Positions 8,644 through 18,181 are shown, counted from the stretch's first letter. The stretch: DNA of 58,643 nt from Pseudooctadecabacter sp. (GCF_020627745.1 NZ_JAHDGE010000015.1:1-58643), one strand, 5' to 3'. The notes: generated by a model not told the origin, from the sequence alone. Translations and numbers: made by a program.

Positions 8644-10749
8644 ATGGACTATGATCTGCGCAATGACGCCTACGACGGCCCGATCCTTGAGATCGACAAA
8701 CTGTCTATCAGCTTCTTCACCCGGCTGCGCGAAATCCCGGCCGTGATGGATTTCTCAGCCAAGATCATGCCCGGTGAGGCGCTGGGCATTGTGGGCGAAT
8801 CCGGCTGCGGCAAATCCACTGTGGCGCTGGGCGTCATGCAGGATCTGGGCGTAAACGGGCGCATCGTCGGCGGGTCGATCAAGTTCAAGGGCCGCGATCT
8901 AAACACCATGACGCAAGAGGAATTGCGCGACATCCGTGGCTCCCAGATCGCCATGATCTATCAGGAACCCATGGCGTCCCTGAACCCCGCCATGCGTATC
9001 GGCAAGCAACTGATGGAAGTGCCGATGATCCACGAAGGGGTCTCGGAGAAAGACGCCTACGACCGCGCGCTTGAGGTGGTGACCGACGTCAAACTGCCGG
9101 ACCCCGCACGCATCCTGAACTCCTTCCCCCATCAGCTGTCCGGTGGCCAGCAACAGCGCATCGTGATTGCCATGGCGCTGATGTCCAAACCGTCGCTACT
9201 GATCCTTGATGAACCGACAACCGCGCTCGACGTGACGGTTGAGGCGGCTGTGGTCGATCTGGTCAAGGACCTGGGCAAGAAATACGGCACGTCCATGCTG
9301 TTTATCTCTCACAACCTTGGCCTTGTGCTGGAAACCTGCGACCGCATCTGCGTGATGTATTCCGGTGAGGCGGTGGAACGCGGCTCTATCGAAGACGTCT
9401 TCGACGAAATGCAGCACCCCTACACCCAAGCCCTGTTCCGGTCGATCCCGCTGCCCGGTGCGGATAAAAACGCGCGGCCCCTGGTGGCGATCCCCGGCAA
9501 CTTCCCCCTGCCCCACGAACGCCCCTCGGGCTGCAATTTCGGCCCCCGATGTGACTATTTCGAGGCCGGGCGCTGTGACGTCGGCAACATCGCCATGCGT
9601 CCGATTCCGGGCAATGACCGTCACGAATCCCGCTGTCTGCGGTTCGAGGAAATCGACTGGAACGCCCCCATCGACGTGGGCCCCCAGACCGCCAAGCCCG
9701 AACCGGGCCGTGTGGTTCTGAAAATGGACAACCTGAAAAAGTATTACGAGGTCGCGGCCTCGGCCCTGTTCGGGGGCAAGAACAAGAAGGTCGTCAAAGC
9801 CAACGAGACCCTGAGTTTTGAGGCGCGTGAGGCTGAAACCCTCGCCATTGTCGGCGAATCCGGCTGCGGCAAGTCCACCTTTGCAAAGGTCCTGATGGGG
9901 TTGGAAACGGCGACGGACGGGCAAATCCTTCTGGACAACCAGAACATCGAAAGCACCCCGATTGAGGCCCGTGACACCAAGACCGTGGCCGATGTGCAGA
10001 TGGTGTTCCAGAACCCGTTTGACACCCTCAACCCGTCCATGACCGTGGGCCGCCAGATCATCCGCGCGTTGGAGATTTTCAAGATCGGCAACACCGACGA
10101 CGACCGTCGCAACCGGATGTTGGAACTGCTTGATCTGGTCAAACTGCCCCGCGCCTTTGCAGACCGCATGCCGCGCCAGCTGTCAGGCGGGCAAAAGCAG
10201 CGTGTGGGCATTGCCCGCGCCTTTGCCGGTGGTGCGCGGATTGTGGTGGCGGATGAACCTGTGTCTGCTTTGGACGTGTCGGTACAGGCCGCTGTGACGG
10301 ACCTGTTGATGGAAATTCAGCGCAATGAGAAGACGACGCTCCTGTTCATCTCCCATGACTTGAGCATCGTGCGCTATCTGTCTGATCGCGTTATGGTTAT
10401 GTATCTGGGCCATGTGGTGGAACTGGGCACGACCGAACAGGTGTTCTCACCGCCCTACCACCCCTACACCGAGGCGCTTTTGTCCGCCGTGCCGATCGCT
10501 GACACCTCGGTCAAGAAAAAGCACATCGTGCTGGACGGCGACATTCCATCGGCCATGAATCCGCCGTCGGGCTGTCCGTTCCAGACCCGTTGCCATTGGA
10601 AAGACCGCGCTGGAAAATCGCTCTGCGAAACGCAAGTGCCGCCCATGCGCATCCTTGATGGCGGCCATCAGGTCAAATGCCATCTGAGCGACGAAGACCT
10701 TGCCAATATGGAACCCGTGATTGAAATGCCCGCCACTGCGGCAGAGTAA
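8644..10749 (+). CDS. Fused double ATP-binding protein of peptide ABC importer (DppD-DppF type)
   Basis: One 701-residue polypeptide carries both nucleotide-binding domains that power import. The first half has Walker A GESGCGKST (51-59), signature LSGGQQQR (about 163) and LLILDEP. The second has Walker A at 404-411, LSGGQKQR (about 512) and VVADEP. Each half ends with the oligopeptide-type C-terminal extension with cysteines (SGCNFGPRC...C and SGCPFQTRC...C). It is the last gene of the operon, before a strong terminator. Fusion of the two ATPases fixes a heterodimeric arrangement. Confidence 0.95.
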   Translation: MDYDLRNDAYDGPILEIDKLSISFFTRLREIPAVMDFSAKIMPGEALGIVGESGCGKSTVALGVMQDLGVNGRIVGGSIKFKGRDLNTMTQEELRDIRGSQIAMIYQEPMASLNPAMRIGKQLMEVPMIHEGVSEKDAYDRALEVVTDVKLPDPARILNSFPHQLSGGQQQRIVIAMALMSKPSLLILDEPTTALDVTVEAAVVDLVKDLGKKYGTSMLFISHNLGLVLETCDRICVMYSGEAVERGSIEDVFDEMQHPYTQALFRSIPLPGADKNARPLVAIPGNFPLPHERPSGCNFGPRCDYFEAGRCDVGNIAMRPIPGNDRHESRCLRFEEIDWNAPIDVGPQTAKPEPGRVVLKMDNLKKYYEVAASALFGGKNKKVVKANETLSFEAREAETLAIVGESGCGKSTFAKVLMGLETATDGQILLDNQNIESTPIEARDTKTVADVQMVFQNPFDTLNPSMTVGRQIIRALEIFKIGNTDDDRRNRMLELLDLVKLPRAFADRMPRQLSGGQKQRVGIARAFAGGARIVVADEPVSALDVSVQAAVTDLLMEIQRNEKTTLLFISHDLSIVRYLSDRVMVMYLGHVVELGTTEQVFSPPYHPYTEALLSAVPIADTSVKKKHIVLDGDIPSAMNPPSGCPFQTRCHWKDRAGKSLCETQVPPMRILDGGHQVKCHLSDEDLANMEPVIEMPATAAE

Positions 10750-10770
10750 TTCACTAACCTTATCAACACC

Positions 10771-10802
10771 AAAGGCGTCACAGTTCATGTGACGCCTTTT
10801 CA
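10771..10802 (+). terminator. Rho-independent terminator of the ABC transporter operon
   Basis: AGGCGTCAC (10773-10781) pairs with GTGACGCCT (10789-10797) around a seven-base loop, followed by TTTT and a T-rich stretch. It faces the convergent lytic transglycosylase gene, which ends at 10824. Confidence 0.9.
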
Positions 10803-10823
10803 TTTTCACCCATATGTCGGGGG

Positions 10824-11411
10824 TTACGACCCCCAGATCACCCGCACATAATTCCGCGTCTCGCGGTAGGGTGGCACGCCGCCATGTTGCTGCACCGCAC
10901 CGGGGCCCGCGTTGTAGGCCGCGAGGGCCAGACGCCATGACCCGAAGGTGTCGTATTGTTCACGCAAGTACCGCGCACCGCCTTCAAGGTTCTGCTGTGG
11001 ATCATGCGGATTGACCCGCAGATATTGGGCGGTGGTCGGCATCAGCTGTGCCAGACCAAGCGCCCCTGCGTGTGACACCGCATTGGGGTTCCACGCGCTT
11101 TCCTGCTGCACCAGACGTAAGAAAAGATCCTCCGGCACATTGTTGCGACGGGCGGCGGATTTCGCCATCTCGAGGAAGCGGCCCCGATAATTGCCGTTGT
11201 AGGCGGGGCCGGTATTGGCTGCTGCCGGGATCTCGACACGCGGCGGCTGAAGACGCACGGAATTGGCGTATTGCGATGCCGCACGCCCATCCAGAACCGA
11301 GGTTTGTGATTGAAAAAGGGACGTGCGGTTGCGGGTCGAAAACGTGTCCGCCACGACCGGCACCGATGTTGCAACCGTCGCCGCCGCTGCAAGTATCCAT
11401 ATCAAACGCAT
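10824..11411 (-). CDS. Lytic transglycosylase, SLT domain
   Basis: Cleaves peptidoglycan glycan strands with formation of 1,6-anhydro ends. The 195-residue product has a signal peptide ([23 protein letters not shown]) and a C-terminal SLT domain: catalytic Glu104 in QQESAWNP, then [19 protein letters not shown] and [13 protein letters not shown]. There is no lipobox, so it is probably soluble in the periplasm. The start at 11411 is chosen because it begins the signal peptide; the longer frame adds 57 residues of no family resemblance. It is divergent from ssb. Confidence 0.92.
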   Translation of the reverse strand: MRLIWILAAAATVATSVPVVADTFSTRNRTSLFQSQTSVLDGRAASQYANSVRLQPPRVEIPAAANTGPAYNGNYRGRFLEMAKSAARRNNVPEDLFLRLVQQESAWNPNAVSHAGALGLAQLMPTTAQYLRVNPHDPQQNLEGGARYLREQYDTFGSWRLALAAYNAGPGAVQQHGGVPPYRETRNYVRVIWGS

Positions 11412-11569
11412 CACATACCCCTCATCTGCGCCGAAGATAGTCTGGCACGCGGTATGTTTCCACACAATTTGATAAAACTCCAACGCATGTCCCCCCGCTA
11501 GGGTTCCCTTAACCCATTTCTGATGGTGTAACGGTGTGCAACGAAAACAGATTCGAAGGGGGCGCCAGA

Positions 11570-12094
11570 ATGGCCGGATCACTTAACAAAGTCATGATTA
11601 TCGGCAACCTTGGCCGTGATCCCGAGGTCCGCAGCTTTCAGAACGGCGGCAAGGTGTGCAACCTGCGGATTGCCACGTCAGAGACGTGGAAAGACAAGAA
11701 CACCGGTGAGCGTCGTGAGAAAACCGAATGGCATTCGGTGGCGATCTTTCAGGAAGGTCTGGTGCGCGTGGCCGAACAATATCTGCGCAAAGGCTCCAAG
11801 GTTTATATCGAAGGCAAACTGCAAACCCGCAAATGGCAGGACCAGTCCGGTCAGGACCGTTATTCCACCGAAGTTGTGCTGCAAGGCTATGACGGCGTGA
11901 TGACCATGCTGGATGGTCGTGATGGCGGCGGCGGTGGCGGCATGGGCGGCGGTGGCGGTGGCGGCTATGTCTCCGACCAATCGGGCGGCGGCTACGGCGG
12001 CGGCAACCAGGGCGGGGGCTACGATCAGGGCGGCGGCTATGGCGGCGGCTCAGGTGGTGGTGGCGGCGATATGGACGACGAAATCCCGTTCTAA
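11570..12094 (+). CDS. ssb: Single-stranded DNA-binding protein
   Basis: Coats single-stranded DNA in replication, repair and recombination. Residues 1-110 form the OB fold ([42 protein letters not shown]). Residues about 118-168 are a glycine-rich linker, and the end is the acidic tip DDEIPF that recruits partner proteins. At 174 residues it is typical. The ATG at 11570 follows GAAGGGGG, which decides the start. The glycine-rich linker is built from imperfect GGCGGC-type repeats and could vary in length between strains. Confidence 0.97.
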   Translation: MAGSLNKVMIIGNLGRDPEVRSFQNGGKVCNLRIATSETWKDKNTGERREKTEWHSVAIFQEGLVRVAEQYLRKGSKVYIEGKLQTRKWQDQSGQDRYSTEVVLQGYDGVMTMLDGRDGGGGGGMGGGGGGGYVSDQSGGGYGGGNQGGGYDQGGGYGGGSGGGGGDMDDEIPF

Positions 12095-12112
12095 AGACCC
12101 CTCAAACGACAT

Positions 12113-12144
12113 AAGGCCCGCAGATCGCTGCGGGCCTTTTTTGT
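12113..12144 (+). terminator. Rho-independent terminator of ssb
   Basis: AAGGCCCGCAG (12113-12123) pairs perfectly with CTGCGGGCCTT (12128-12138) around ATCG, followed by a run of T. Confidence 0.93.
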
Positions 12145-12163
12145 TTTCCAGCATGGCAAATAC

Positions 12164-12187
12164 CGCTAAAATTCCGGAATTTTAGCG
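12164..12187. repeat. Perfect 24-base palindrome over the aroB stop codon
   Basis: The half-site CGCTAAAATTCC is followed directly by its exact reverse complement. It includes the aroB TAA (12182-12184) and lies between convergent ssb and aroB. It has no long T run on either side, so it is not a standard terminator, although the T-rich stem could still end aroB transcripts. Confidence 0.75.
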
Positions 12188-13300
12188 CATCGCCAAAGCG
12201 TCGTTCAGAACATCCAAAACCAGATCGGCAGGCACATCGGCGGTCACAAAGGCCTCCCCGATGCCACGGGCCAAAATGAACCGCAGTTGTCCATCCACGA
12301 CCTTTTTGTCCTGCCCCATCAAAGCCAAAAGCGCCTTTGCATCGGGCAAATCGCCGGGAATGTCCGCCAGATCGGTCTTCATGCCCATGGCCGTCAGATG
12401 CGCGCGCACGCGGCTTGGGGCTTCTTGCGCGCAAAGGCCCAGACGGGATGAAACCTCAAACGCCAAGGCGCAACCGATGGCCACACCTTCCCCGTGCAAC
12501 AGCCGGTCGGAATATCCCGTGGCGGCCTCAAGCGCGTGACAAAAGGTATGGCCAAGGTTCAACAGGGCGCGGTCTCCCTGTTCCGTCTCATCGCGTTCCA
12601 CGATGTCGGCCTTCATCTGCACCGACCGTGTGACGGCCCAGACCCGCGCCGCCATATCGGCACCATCCCCTTTCAGGCCCGGCCCTGCCTCTTCAAGCCA
12701 GTCAAAGAAATCCTCATCCCCGAGCAGCCCGTATTTGACGACCTCACCATAGCCCGACAGAAAATCCCGCTCCGTCAGGGTCCCCAAAAGCGCCGTATCC
12801 GCCAGCACAAGCGTCGGTTGATGAAAAGCCCCGATCAGGTTCTTGCCGGAGGGTGAATTGATCCCCGTCTTGCCCCCGACGGAACTGTCCACCTGCGCCA
12901 GAAGCGACGTAGGGATTTGCACAAACCGCACCCCGCGCCGTACCGTGGCGGCAGCAAAGCCCACCAGATCGCCGATGACCCCGCCGCCAAAGGCCACAAC
13001 GATATCGCCGCGTTCCACCTTTTGGGCCAGCAACCATTCCACCGTTTGTTCAAGATAGGGCCAGCTTTTGGTGCCTTCGCCCGCAGGCAGCACCAGCGCC
13101 TCGGACGCGATGCCTGTGTCCTCCAGCCCCTTTTGCAGATCGGCCAGATGCAGCTTTGCGACATTTTCCTCAGTGACGATGGACACTTTGGGACGGCGCA
13201 AAAAGGGCGTCATGCGCGGGCCGGCCTCGGCCAGAAGGCCCGGACCGATGACCACATCATAGGCCCGTCCGGGCAGGTTCACATGGACGGTTTCAATCAT
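12182..13300 (-). CDS. aroB: 3-dehydroquinate synthase
   Basis: Second step of the shikimate pathway: DAHP to 3-dehydroquinate, using NAD and a divalent metal. The 372-residue protein shows AFGGGVIGDLVGFAAATVRRGV (NAD-binding glycine-rich segment), the PTSLLAQVDSSVGGKTGIN segment, KNLIGAFHQP, and the metal-binding NLGHTFCHALE. Its start overlaps the aroK stop by four bases (ATGA), so the two are translationally coupled as an aroKB operon. The final bases fall in a perfect palindrome. Confidence 0.97.
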   Translation of the reverse strand: MIETVHVNLPGRAYDVVIGPGLLAEAGPRMTPFLRRPKVSIVTEENVAKLHLADLQKGLEDTGIASEALVLPAGEGTKSWPYLEQTVEWLLAQKVERGDIVVAFGGGVIGDLVGFAAATVRRGVRFVQIPTSLLAQVDSSVGGKTGINSPSGKNLIGAFHQPTLVLADTALLGTLTERDFLSGYGEVVKYGLLGDEDFFDWLEEAGPGLKGDGADMAARVWAVTRSVQMKADIVERDETEQGDRALLNLGHTFCHALEAATGYSDRLLHGEGVAIGCALAFEVSSRLGLCAQEAPSRVRAHLTAMGMKTDLADIPGDLPDAKALLALMGQDKKVVDGQLRFILARGIGEAFVTADVPADLVLDVLNDALAMR

Positions 13301-13878
13301 GTCAGGCGCTCCAGCACGTCGGGGCGGGTCAACAGGACGGACAAAACCTCGTCCGTCATCCGCTCAATGGAAAAATCGGGGTCCGCCTTGGCACGCAGAT
13401 CGGCCATGGCATAGATCGGGGCGCGGGCCTCGAACAGCTCCACCAGGGTCGCACGCGGATCGGGCGTGCGCAGCAACGGTCGCGTGTCCTTGTGTTTGAC
13501 CCTGTCCCACAACAAATCCACATCCGCATCCAGCAAGACCGCGACACCGTGGGCGGAAATCTCCGCCCGGTTCCGGTCCGCCAGATAGGCCCCGCCTCCG
13601 GTAGACAACACGCAAGGGTCCGATTGCAGCAGCCGCGCGATCACCTCGGCCTCGCGGTCGCGAAAGAACGGCTCACCCGAACGGTCAAACACTTCGGCGA
13701 TGGTGGCGTTGGCCGCCTTTTCAATCTCTTCGTCGGAATCAAGGTAATCGACCCCCAAGCGCGCCGCCAAAGCCCGCCCGATGGCCGTCTTGCCGGACCC
13801 CATCATGCCCACCAGCACAACCGTTCTGTGCAATTTATATGCAGGGGCGGTCGCAATATCGCCGTTTGTGTTGTCCAT
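13297..13878 (-). CDS. aroK: Shikimate kinase
   Basis: Phosphorylates shikimate at the 3-hydroxyl. The P-loop GMMGSGKT is at residues 24-31, followed by the shikimate-binding DSDEEIEK, FRDREAEV, and GGGAYL. At 193 residues it is slightly longer than the ~175 norm through an N-terminal extension. The ATG at 13878 has a GGGGGGAGG ribosome site; the longer frame adds 42 residues lacking similarity. First gene of aroK-aroB, divergent from the small membrane-protein gene at 14056. Confidence 0.96.
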   Translation of the reverse strand: MDNTNGDIATAPAYKLHRTVVLVGMMGSGKTAIGRALAARLGVDYLDSDEEIEKAANATIAEVFDRSGEPFFRDREAEVIARLLQSDPCVLSTGGGAYLADRNRAEISAHGVAVLLDADVDLLWDRVKHKDTRPLLRTPDPRATLVELFEARAPIYAMADLRAKADPDFSIERMTDEVLSVLLTRPDVLERLT

Positions 13879-14055
13879 ATGCCGGCCTCCCCCCTTATTT
13901 GCTTGGGCTTTTACGCCCTGCATCGGCTGTGTGCCGCCAATCGGGAAAAAATCCCCAACGGGTGGCGTGATCTTGCCTGCAAGGACATATATAACCATTG
14001 TCAAAGCGGCAACTGAGGCCGCACAAAGTGGGGCAGAAAAGATGGGGCGACAACC

Positions 14056-14211
14056 ATGTGGCGGCTGATCAAGTTTTTATTCGTCTTGTGCGTGCTGGCT
14101 GCCATTGCTTTCGTGGGCTACGCCTATCTGGGGCCGGTGTTTACGCCCACGGATTTCGCGCCGCCCGTCCAGCAGGTGACGCAGCCTGTGACGCTGGGCG
14201 CGGATGGATGA
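14056..14211 (+). CDS. Small membrane protein, 51 residues
   Basis: A short open frame that I read directly: one hydrophobic segment at residues 5-25 (IKFLFVLCVLAAIAFVGYAY), then a proline-rich tail that would be periplasmic or cytoplasmic. Its stop TGA overlaps the ATG of the next gene (ATGA), strong evidence that it is translated. It heads the run through the 526-residue exported protein, xerD and possibly the CorC-type gene. I know no function. Confidence 0.72.
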   Translation: MWRLIKFLFVLCVLAAIAFVGYAYLGPVFTPTDFAPPVQQVTQPVTLGADG

Positions 14212-15788
14212 CAGTGCGCGGCGCGGCATGTCTGGTGGGGTTTGTGACCCTCGCGTCTGCGCCTTTCGCACAAGAGGCCCCTCTGTCGGCCATCGACTGG
14301 CTGTCCGAAAGTGTTGAACAACCCGATACCATCGCCGTCGCCCCGCAAACCGATCCCGCAGCGCAGGGCAATCCGGGCAGTGTGGCGACCCGAACACCGC
14401 CCGCCGATGAAGCCCCCGTCACCAACAGCGCCATAACCCCGGACGTGACCGTGCAGACCCTTGGCGGCCCTGCGCCGAAAACCCTCGGCCTGCTGCCGCC
14501 CGAAACCACCGGCCTGCCCGCAAACCTCTGGTCCGGCAGCGATGTGGCCACGTTGTCGACCCTGCTGATGGCCGAACAGATCGACACCCTGCCCGCCTTG
14601 CAGGACCTGATCATTACCCTTTCGATCGCTCAGGCCGATCCGGCGCTGGATGATCCCAGCAATTCGGCCTTTTTGCTCGCAAGGGTCGACAAGCTGCTGG
14701 CCTTTGGGGCGATGGAACCCGCGCAGGCCTTGCTTGAAGACGCGAATACACAAAATCCGCAGGTGTTCCGGCGTCTCTTTGATGTGTCATTGCTGACTGG
14801 CACGGAAAACGCGGTCTGCCGGATGTTGAAATCCGCCCCTGATGTGGCCCCGACGGCCGCTGCGCGCATCTTCTGTCTGGCGCGGTCGGGGGACTGGTCG
14901 GCGGCGGCCCTGACGTTGAACACCGGTCAGGCATTGGGTGATATCGACGGCGACACCGCGGCATTGTTGTCGCGCTTTCTGGATTCTGAACTGTTTGAGG
15001 GTGAGGGCGATCTGACCCCGCCCGATCCCGTAACCCCCCTGACCTTCCGCATGTTCGAGGCGATTGGGGAGCCGTTGACCACCCGCAACCTGCCCCGCGC
15101 CTTCAGCCATGCGGACCTGCGGTCCAATGTGGGCTGGAAAGCCCAGCTTGAGGCCGCCGAACGGCTGGCCCGCAGCGGGGCGATCTCTCCCAATGCGTTG
15201 GTCGGGCTGTATTCCGATCGTGTCCCGTCGGCCTCGGGCGGCGCGTTCGAAAGGGCCAAGGCCGTCATCGCACTCGACAGCGCGTTGGACGCGGCGGACC
15301 CTGCGGCCACAGCAGAGGCGATTGAAACCCTCTGGAACGAGGCGGCGTCTTTGGGCATCGTCACCGCCCTTGCCCAACATTTCGCGCCGCGCCTGATCGA
15401 AGCCAGGGTCGATCCGTCCGCCCACGGCACCCTGTTCAAACTTCTGTTGCTGTCCGATCTGTATGAAACCGCCGCACTCGATCCCGATCTGGCCAAGACC
15501 GACCCGTTCCTCGCGGCCCTTGCCACGGGCGATCCGGCGGATGCGCTGGCCCTGCGTCCGGCCTACCCCGTTTTGCAGGAAGCCTTCCGCGCCGGGGCCG
15601 ACAGCACCCTCACCGAAATGGCCTCCGCCGGACAACTGGGCGAGGCGATCCTGCGCACCATCGCCACCGTCCAACAGGGCCTTGACGGGGACCGCATCGC
15701 CCTGCGCGAAGGCATTGCAACCCTGCGGGCGCTCGGGCTGGAAGACGTGGCACGTCGCACCGCCCTGCAATACGCAATCCTGCCATGA
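14208..15788 (+). CDS. Exported alpha-helical protein of unknown function
   Basis: 526 residues beginning with a signal peptide (MTVRGAACLVGFVTLASAPFAQE) and a proline/threonine-rich stretch to about residue 90. The rest is mostly alanine- and leucine-rich helix, reminiscent of helical-repeat (TPR- or SEL1-like) scaffolds, but I see no canonical repeat consensus. I start at 14208 because it opens the signal peptide and overlaps the upstream stop; the longer frame runs through the small gene in another frame. Its stop overlaps the xerD start by four bases, so it sits in a coupled chain of three genes. Confidence 0.8.
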   Translation: MTVRGAACLVGFVTLASAPFAQEAPLSAIDWLSESVEQPDTIAVAPQTDPAAQGNPGSVATRTPPADEAPVTNSAITPDVTVQTLGGPAPKTLGLLPPETTGLPANLWSGSDVATLSTLLMAEQIDTLPALQDLIITLSIAQADPALDDPSNSAFLLARVDKLLAFGAMEPAQALLEDANTQNPQVFRRLFDVSLLTGTENAVCRMLKSAPDVAPTAAARIFCLARSGDWSAAALTLNTGQALGDIDGDTAALLSRFLDSELFEGEGDLTPPDPVTPLTFRMFEAIGEPLTTRNLPRAFSHADLRSNVGWKAQLEAAERLARSGAISPNALVGLYSDRVPSASGGAFERAKAVIALDSALDAADPAATAEAIETLWNEAASLGIVTALAQHFAPRLIEARVDPSAHGTLFKLLLLSDLYETAALDPDLAKTDPFLAALATGDPADALALRPAYPVLQEAFRAGADSTLTEMASAGQLGEAILRTIATVQQGLDGDRIALREGIATLRALGLEDVARRTALQYAILP

Positions 15789-16726
15789 CCGCCGCAGACC
15801 GCCCCAACGAACACTGGATACAGGCCTTTCTTGAAGCACAGGCCGCCGAGCTTGACGCGGCCACCAACACGCAACTGGCCTACGCCCGCGACCTGAAGGA
15901 TTTTTCGGACTGGCTGTCCCATAAGGCGCATTTTGCGACGGCCGAAAAATCCCATGTGGAACGGTATCTGATTTATTGCGACGCGCACGGTCTGTCCAAG
16001 GCCACCCGCGCGCGGCGGCTGTCAGCCATCAAACAGCTGTACCGTTTTGCCTTCGAAGAAGGCTGGCGCGACGACAACCCCGCCTTGCAAATTGCCGGTC
16101 CCGGTCGCGACAAACGTCTGCCCAAGACGCTGACCCACGCAGAGGTCGACACCCTGCTTGAGGCCGCCCGCGCCGCGCCCCGTGACCGCGACCGGATCAC
16201 CTGTCTGATGGAACTTCTGTATGCCACGGGTATGCGGGTGACCGAACTGGTGTCCCTGCCCGTTTCTGCCGCCCGTGGTGATCCGCGCATGTTGCTGGTC
16301 CGCGGCAAGGGCGGCAAGGAACGGCTCGTGCCGCTGTCCCCCCCCGCGCGCGAGGCGCTGGCCCACTGGCTTGTGACCCGCGACGCAATCGAGGATGCAG
16401 CCCATGTGCGTGGTGTGCCCCGATCGCGGTTCCTGTTTCCGTCCCGTGGCAAACTGGGACACATCACGCGACAAAGCTTTTTCAACCAGATCAAACAACT
16501 GGCCATCGCTGGCGGTGTGGACCCCCGCAAAGTCACCCCCCACACCCTGCGCCACGCCTTTGCCACCCATCTTCTGGCGGGCGGGGCCGATCTTCGGTCT
16601 ATCCAGACACTGCTGGGCCACGCGGATGTGGCCACCACGGAAATCTACACCCACGTTCTTGATGAACGGCTCAAGGAACTGGTGCTGGACCACCATCCGC
16701 TGGCGAAAGACACGGGCAAGTCTTGA
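15785..16726 (+). CDS. xerD: Tyrosine recombinase, XerD type
   Basis: Resolves chromosome dimers at dif with its partner XerC. The 313-residue protein has the N-terminal SAM-like core-binding domain and a full catalytic set: Arg151, Lys175, His253, Arg256, His279 and the nucleophile Tyr288. XerC and XerD are hard to separate by eye; the match to XerD is from overall look and the ending LKELVLDHHPLA. No dif-like site or mobile element is beside it, so it looks like the housekeeping recombinase rather than an integrase. Confidence 0.9.
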   Translation: MTAADRPNEHWIQAFLEAQAAELDAATNTQLAYARDLKDFSDWLSHKAHFATAEKSHVERYLIYCDAHGLSKATRARRLSAIKQLYRFAFEEGWRDDNPALQIAGPGRDKRLPKTLTHAEVDTLLEAARAAPRDRDRITCLMELLYATGMRVTELVSLPVSAARGDPRMLLVRGKGGKERLVPLSPPAREALAHWLVTRDAIEDAAHVRGVPRSRFLFPSRGKLGHITRQSFFNQIKQLAIAGGVDPRKVTPHTLRHAFATHLLAGGADLRSIQTLLGHADVATTEIYTHVLDERLKELVLDHHPLAKDTGKS

Positions 16727-16779
16727 ACGTCGCAGCCGCCCGCCCCATAACAATCCAATCATGACCTGTGAATTTCCCA

Positions 16780-18075
16780 ATGCTTGACGCTGTTTTCTGG
16801 ACCACTGCCGGTGCTGTCCTGTTTCTTCTGGTGCTTTCGGGCTTCTTTTCCGGCTCCGAAACCGCTCTCACCGCAGCTTCGCGCAGCAAATTGCGCTCCA
16901 ATGCGGACAAGGGCAACCGCGGCGCGGAGATTGCGTTCAACATCACAGAAGACCGTGAACGTCTGATCGGGTCGGTGTTGCTGGGCAACAATCTGGTCAA
17001 CATTCTGGCCACTGCGCTGACCACGGCGATGTTCACGCGGGCCTTGGGCGAAGGCGGCGTGGCCGTGGCGACGGCAATCATGACCATTCTGATCCTGATC
17101 TTCGCCGAAGTCCTGCCCAAAACCTATGCCATCACCAATCCCGAACGCGCCGCCGGCTTTGCCGCGCGTCCGATTTCCGTCATTGTAACGCTGTTTGCGC
17201 CCATCGTGTCCTTTGTGCGCATTCTGGTGCGCGGCGTGCTGCGTGTCTTCGGGGTCCAAGCCGACCCCGACAACAACATTCTAGCCGTGCGTGAGGAAAT
17301 CACCGGCGCCCTACAAATGGGTCAGGCCGAAGGCGTGGTCGAAAAGGAGGATCGCGACCGCATCCTGGGCGCGCTCGATCTGGCCGACCGGATGGTGGAA
17401 GAGGTCATGTTGCACCGCACCGAGATCGAGATGATCGACGCCGCCCTGCCCGTGGCCGAAATCCTTGCGCTGTGTCTGGAAAGCAATCACACCCGATTGC
17501 CCCTTTACCGGGACGAACGCGAAAATATCGTTGGGGTGTTGCACGCCAAGGACCTGCTGCGCGCCATGCACCGGATGCTGGCCGATGGCCGGATCGAACC
17601 GCACGAGATGGACGAGTTCGACATCCTGACCGTCGCCATGAAACCCTATTTCGTCCCCGAAACCACGACCCTTGATGACCAGATGCGCCAGTTTCTGGCC
17701 CGCCACACCCATTTTGCTTTGGTGGTGGACGAATACGGCACCTTGCAAGGGCTGCTGACGCTGGAAGATATCCTTGAGGAGATCGTCGGCGAAATCACGG
17801 ACGAATTCGATCAGGACGAGGAAAAGAATGACCTTGTCGCGGACGAGGACGGCGCATTTACCGTGGACGGCGCCATGACCATCCGCGACCTCAATCGCGC
17901 CACCGACTGGGATTTACCCGATGACGAGGCCAACACCGTCGCCGGACTGGTCATTCACGAGGCGCAGATGATCCCGACAGTCGGGCAGATTTTCAGCTTT
18001 CACGGGTTCCGGTTCGAGGTCATGGCCAAGGATGAAAACCGCCTGTCCGAATTGAAGATCACCTCGCTGTCGTGA
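16780..18075 (+). CDS. HlyC/CorC (CNNM) family membrane protein
   Basis: 431 residues in three parts: an N-terminal DUF21/CNNM membrane domain (hydrophobic segments within residues 1-150, including LVLSGFFSGSETALTAASR), a CBS pair around residues 200-330 (VEEVMLHRTEIEMID, LPLYRDERENIVGVLHAKDLL, VDEYGTLQGLLTLEDILEEIVGEI), and a C-terminal transporter-associated domain. Family members are linked to magnesium or cobalt efflux. The ATG at 16780 fits the family start; a GTG at 16768 is the longer alternative. It lies 53 bases after xerD on the same strand. Confidence 0.93.
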   Translation: MLDAVFWTTAGAVLFLLVLSGFFSGSETALTAASRSKLRSNADKGNRGAEIAFNITEDRERLIGSVLLGNNLVNILATALTTAMFTRALGEGGVAVATAIMTILILIFAEVLPKTYAITNPERAAGFAARPISVIVTLFAPIVSFVRILVRGVLRVFGVQADPDNNILAVREEITGALQMGQAEGVVEKEDRDRILGALDLADRMVEEVMLHRTEIEMIDAALPVAEILALCLESNHTRLPLYRDERENIVGVLHAKDLLRAMHRMLADGRIEPHEMDEFDILTVAMKPYFVPETTTLDDQMRQFLARHTHFALVVDEYGTLQGLLTLEDILEEIVGEITDEFDQDEEKNDLVADEDGAFTVDGAMTIRDLNRATDWDLPDDEANTVAGLVIHEAQMIPTVGQIFSFHGFRFEVMAKDENRLSELKITSLS

Positions 18076-18181
18076 TCCGGCTTGGTTTGAATTTTATCTA
18101 TTTTGCGCGACGCGATTAGTGCGCCCTTAAGACCGGCGCGGGCAAACCTGTTTCACAGAACCGGAGTGAAAGGATGCCCCC

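Noticed and set aside
15785-16726. Integrase of a mobile element
   Set aside because: No attachment repeats, tRNA or cargo genes nearby; the sequence matches the housekeeping XerD pattern and is coupled to the gene before it.
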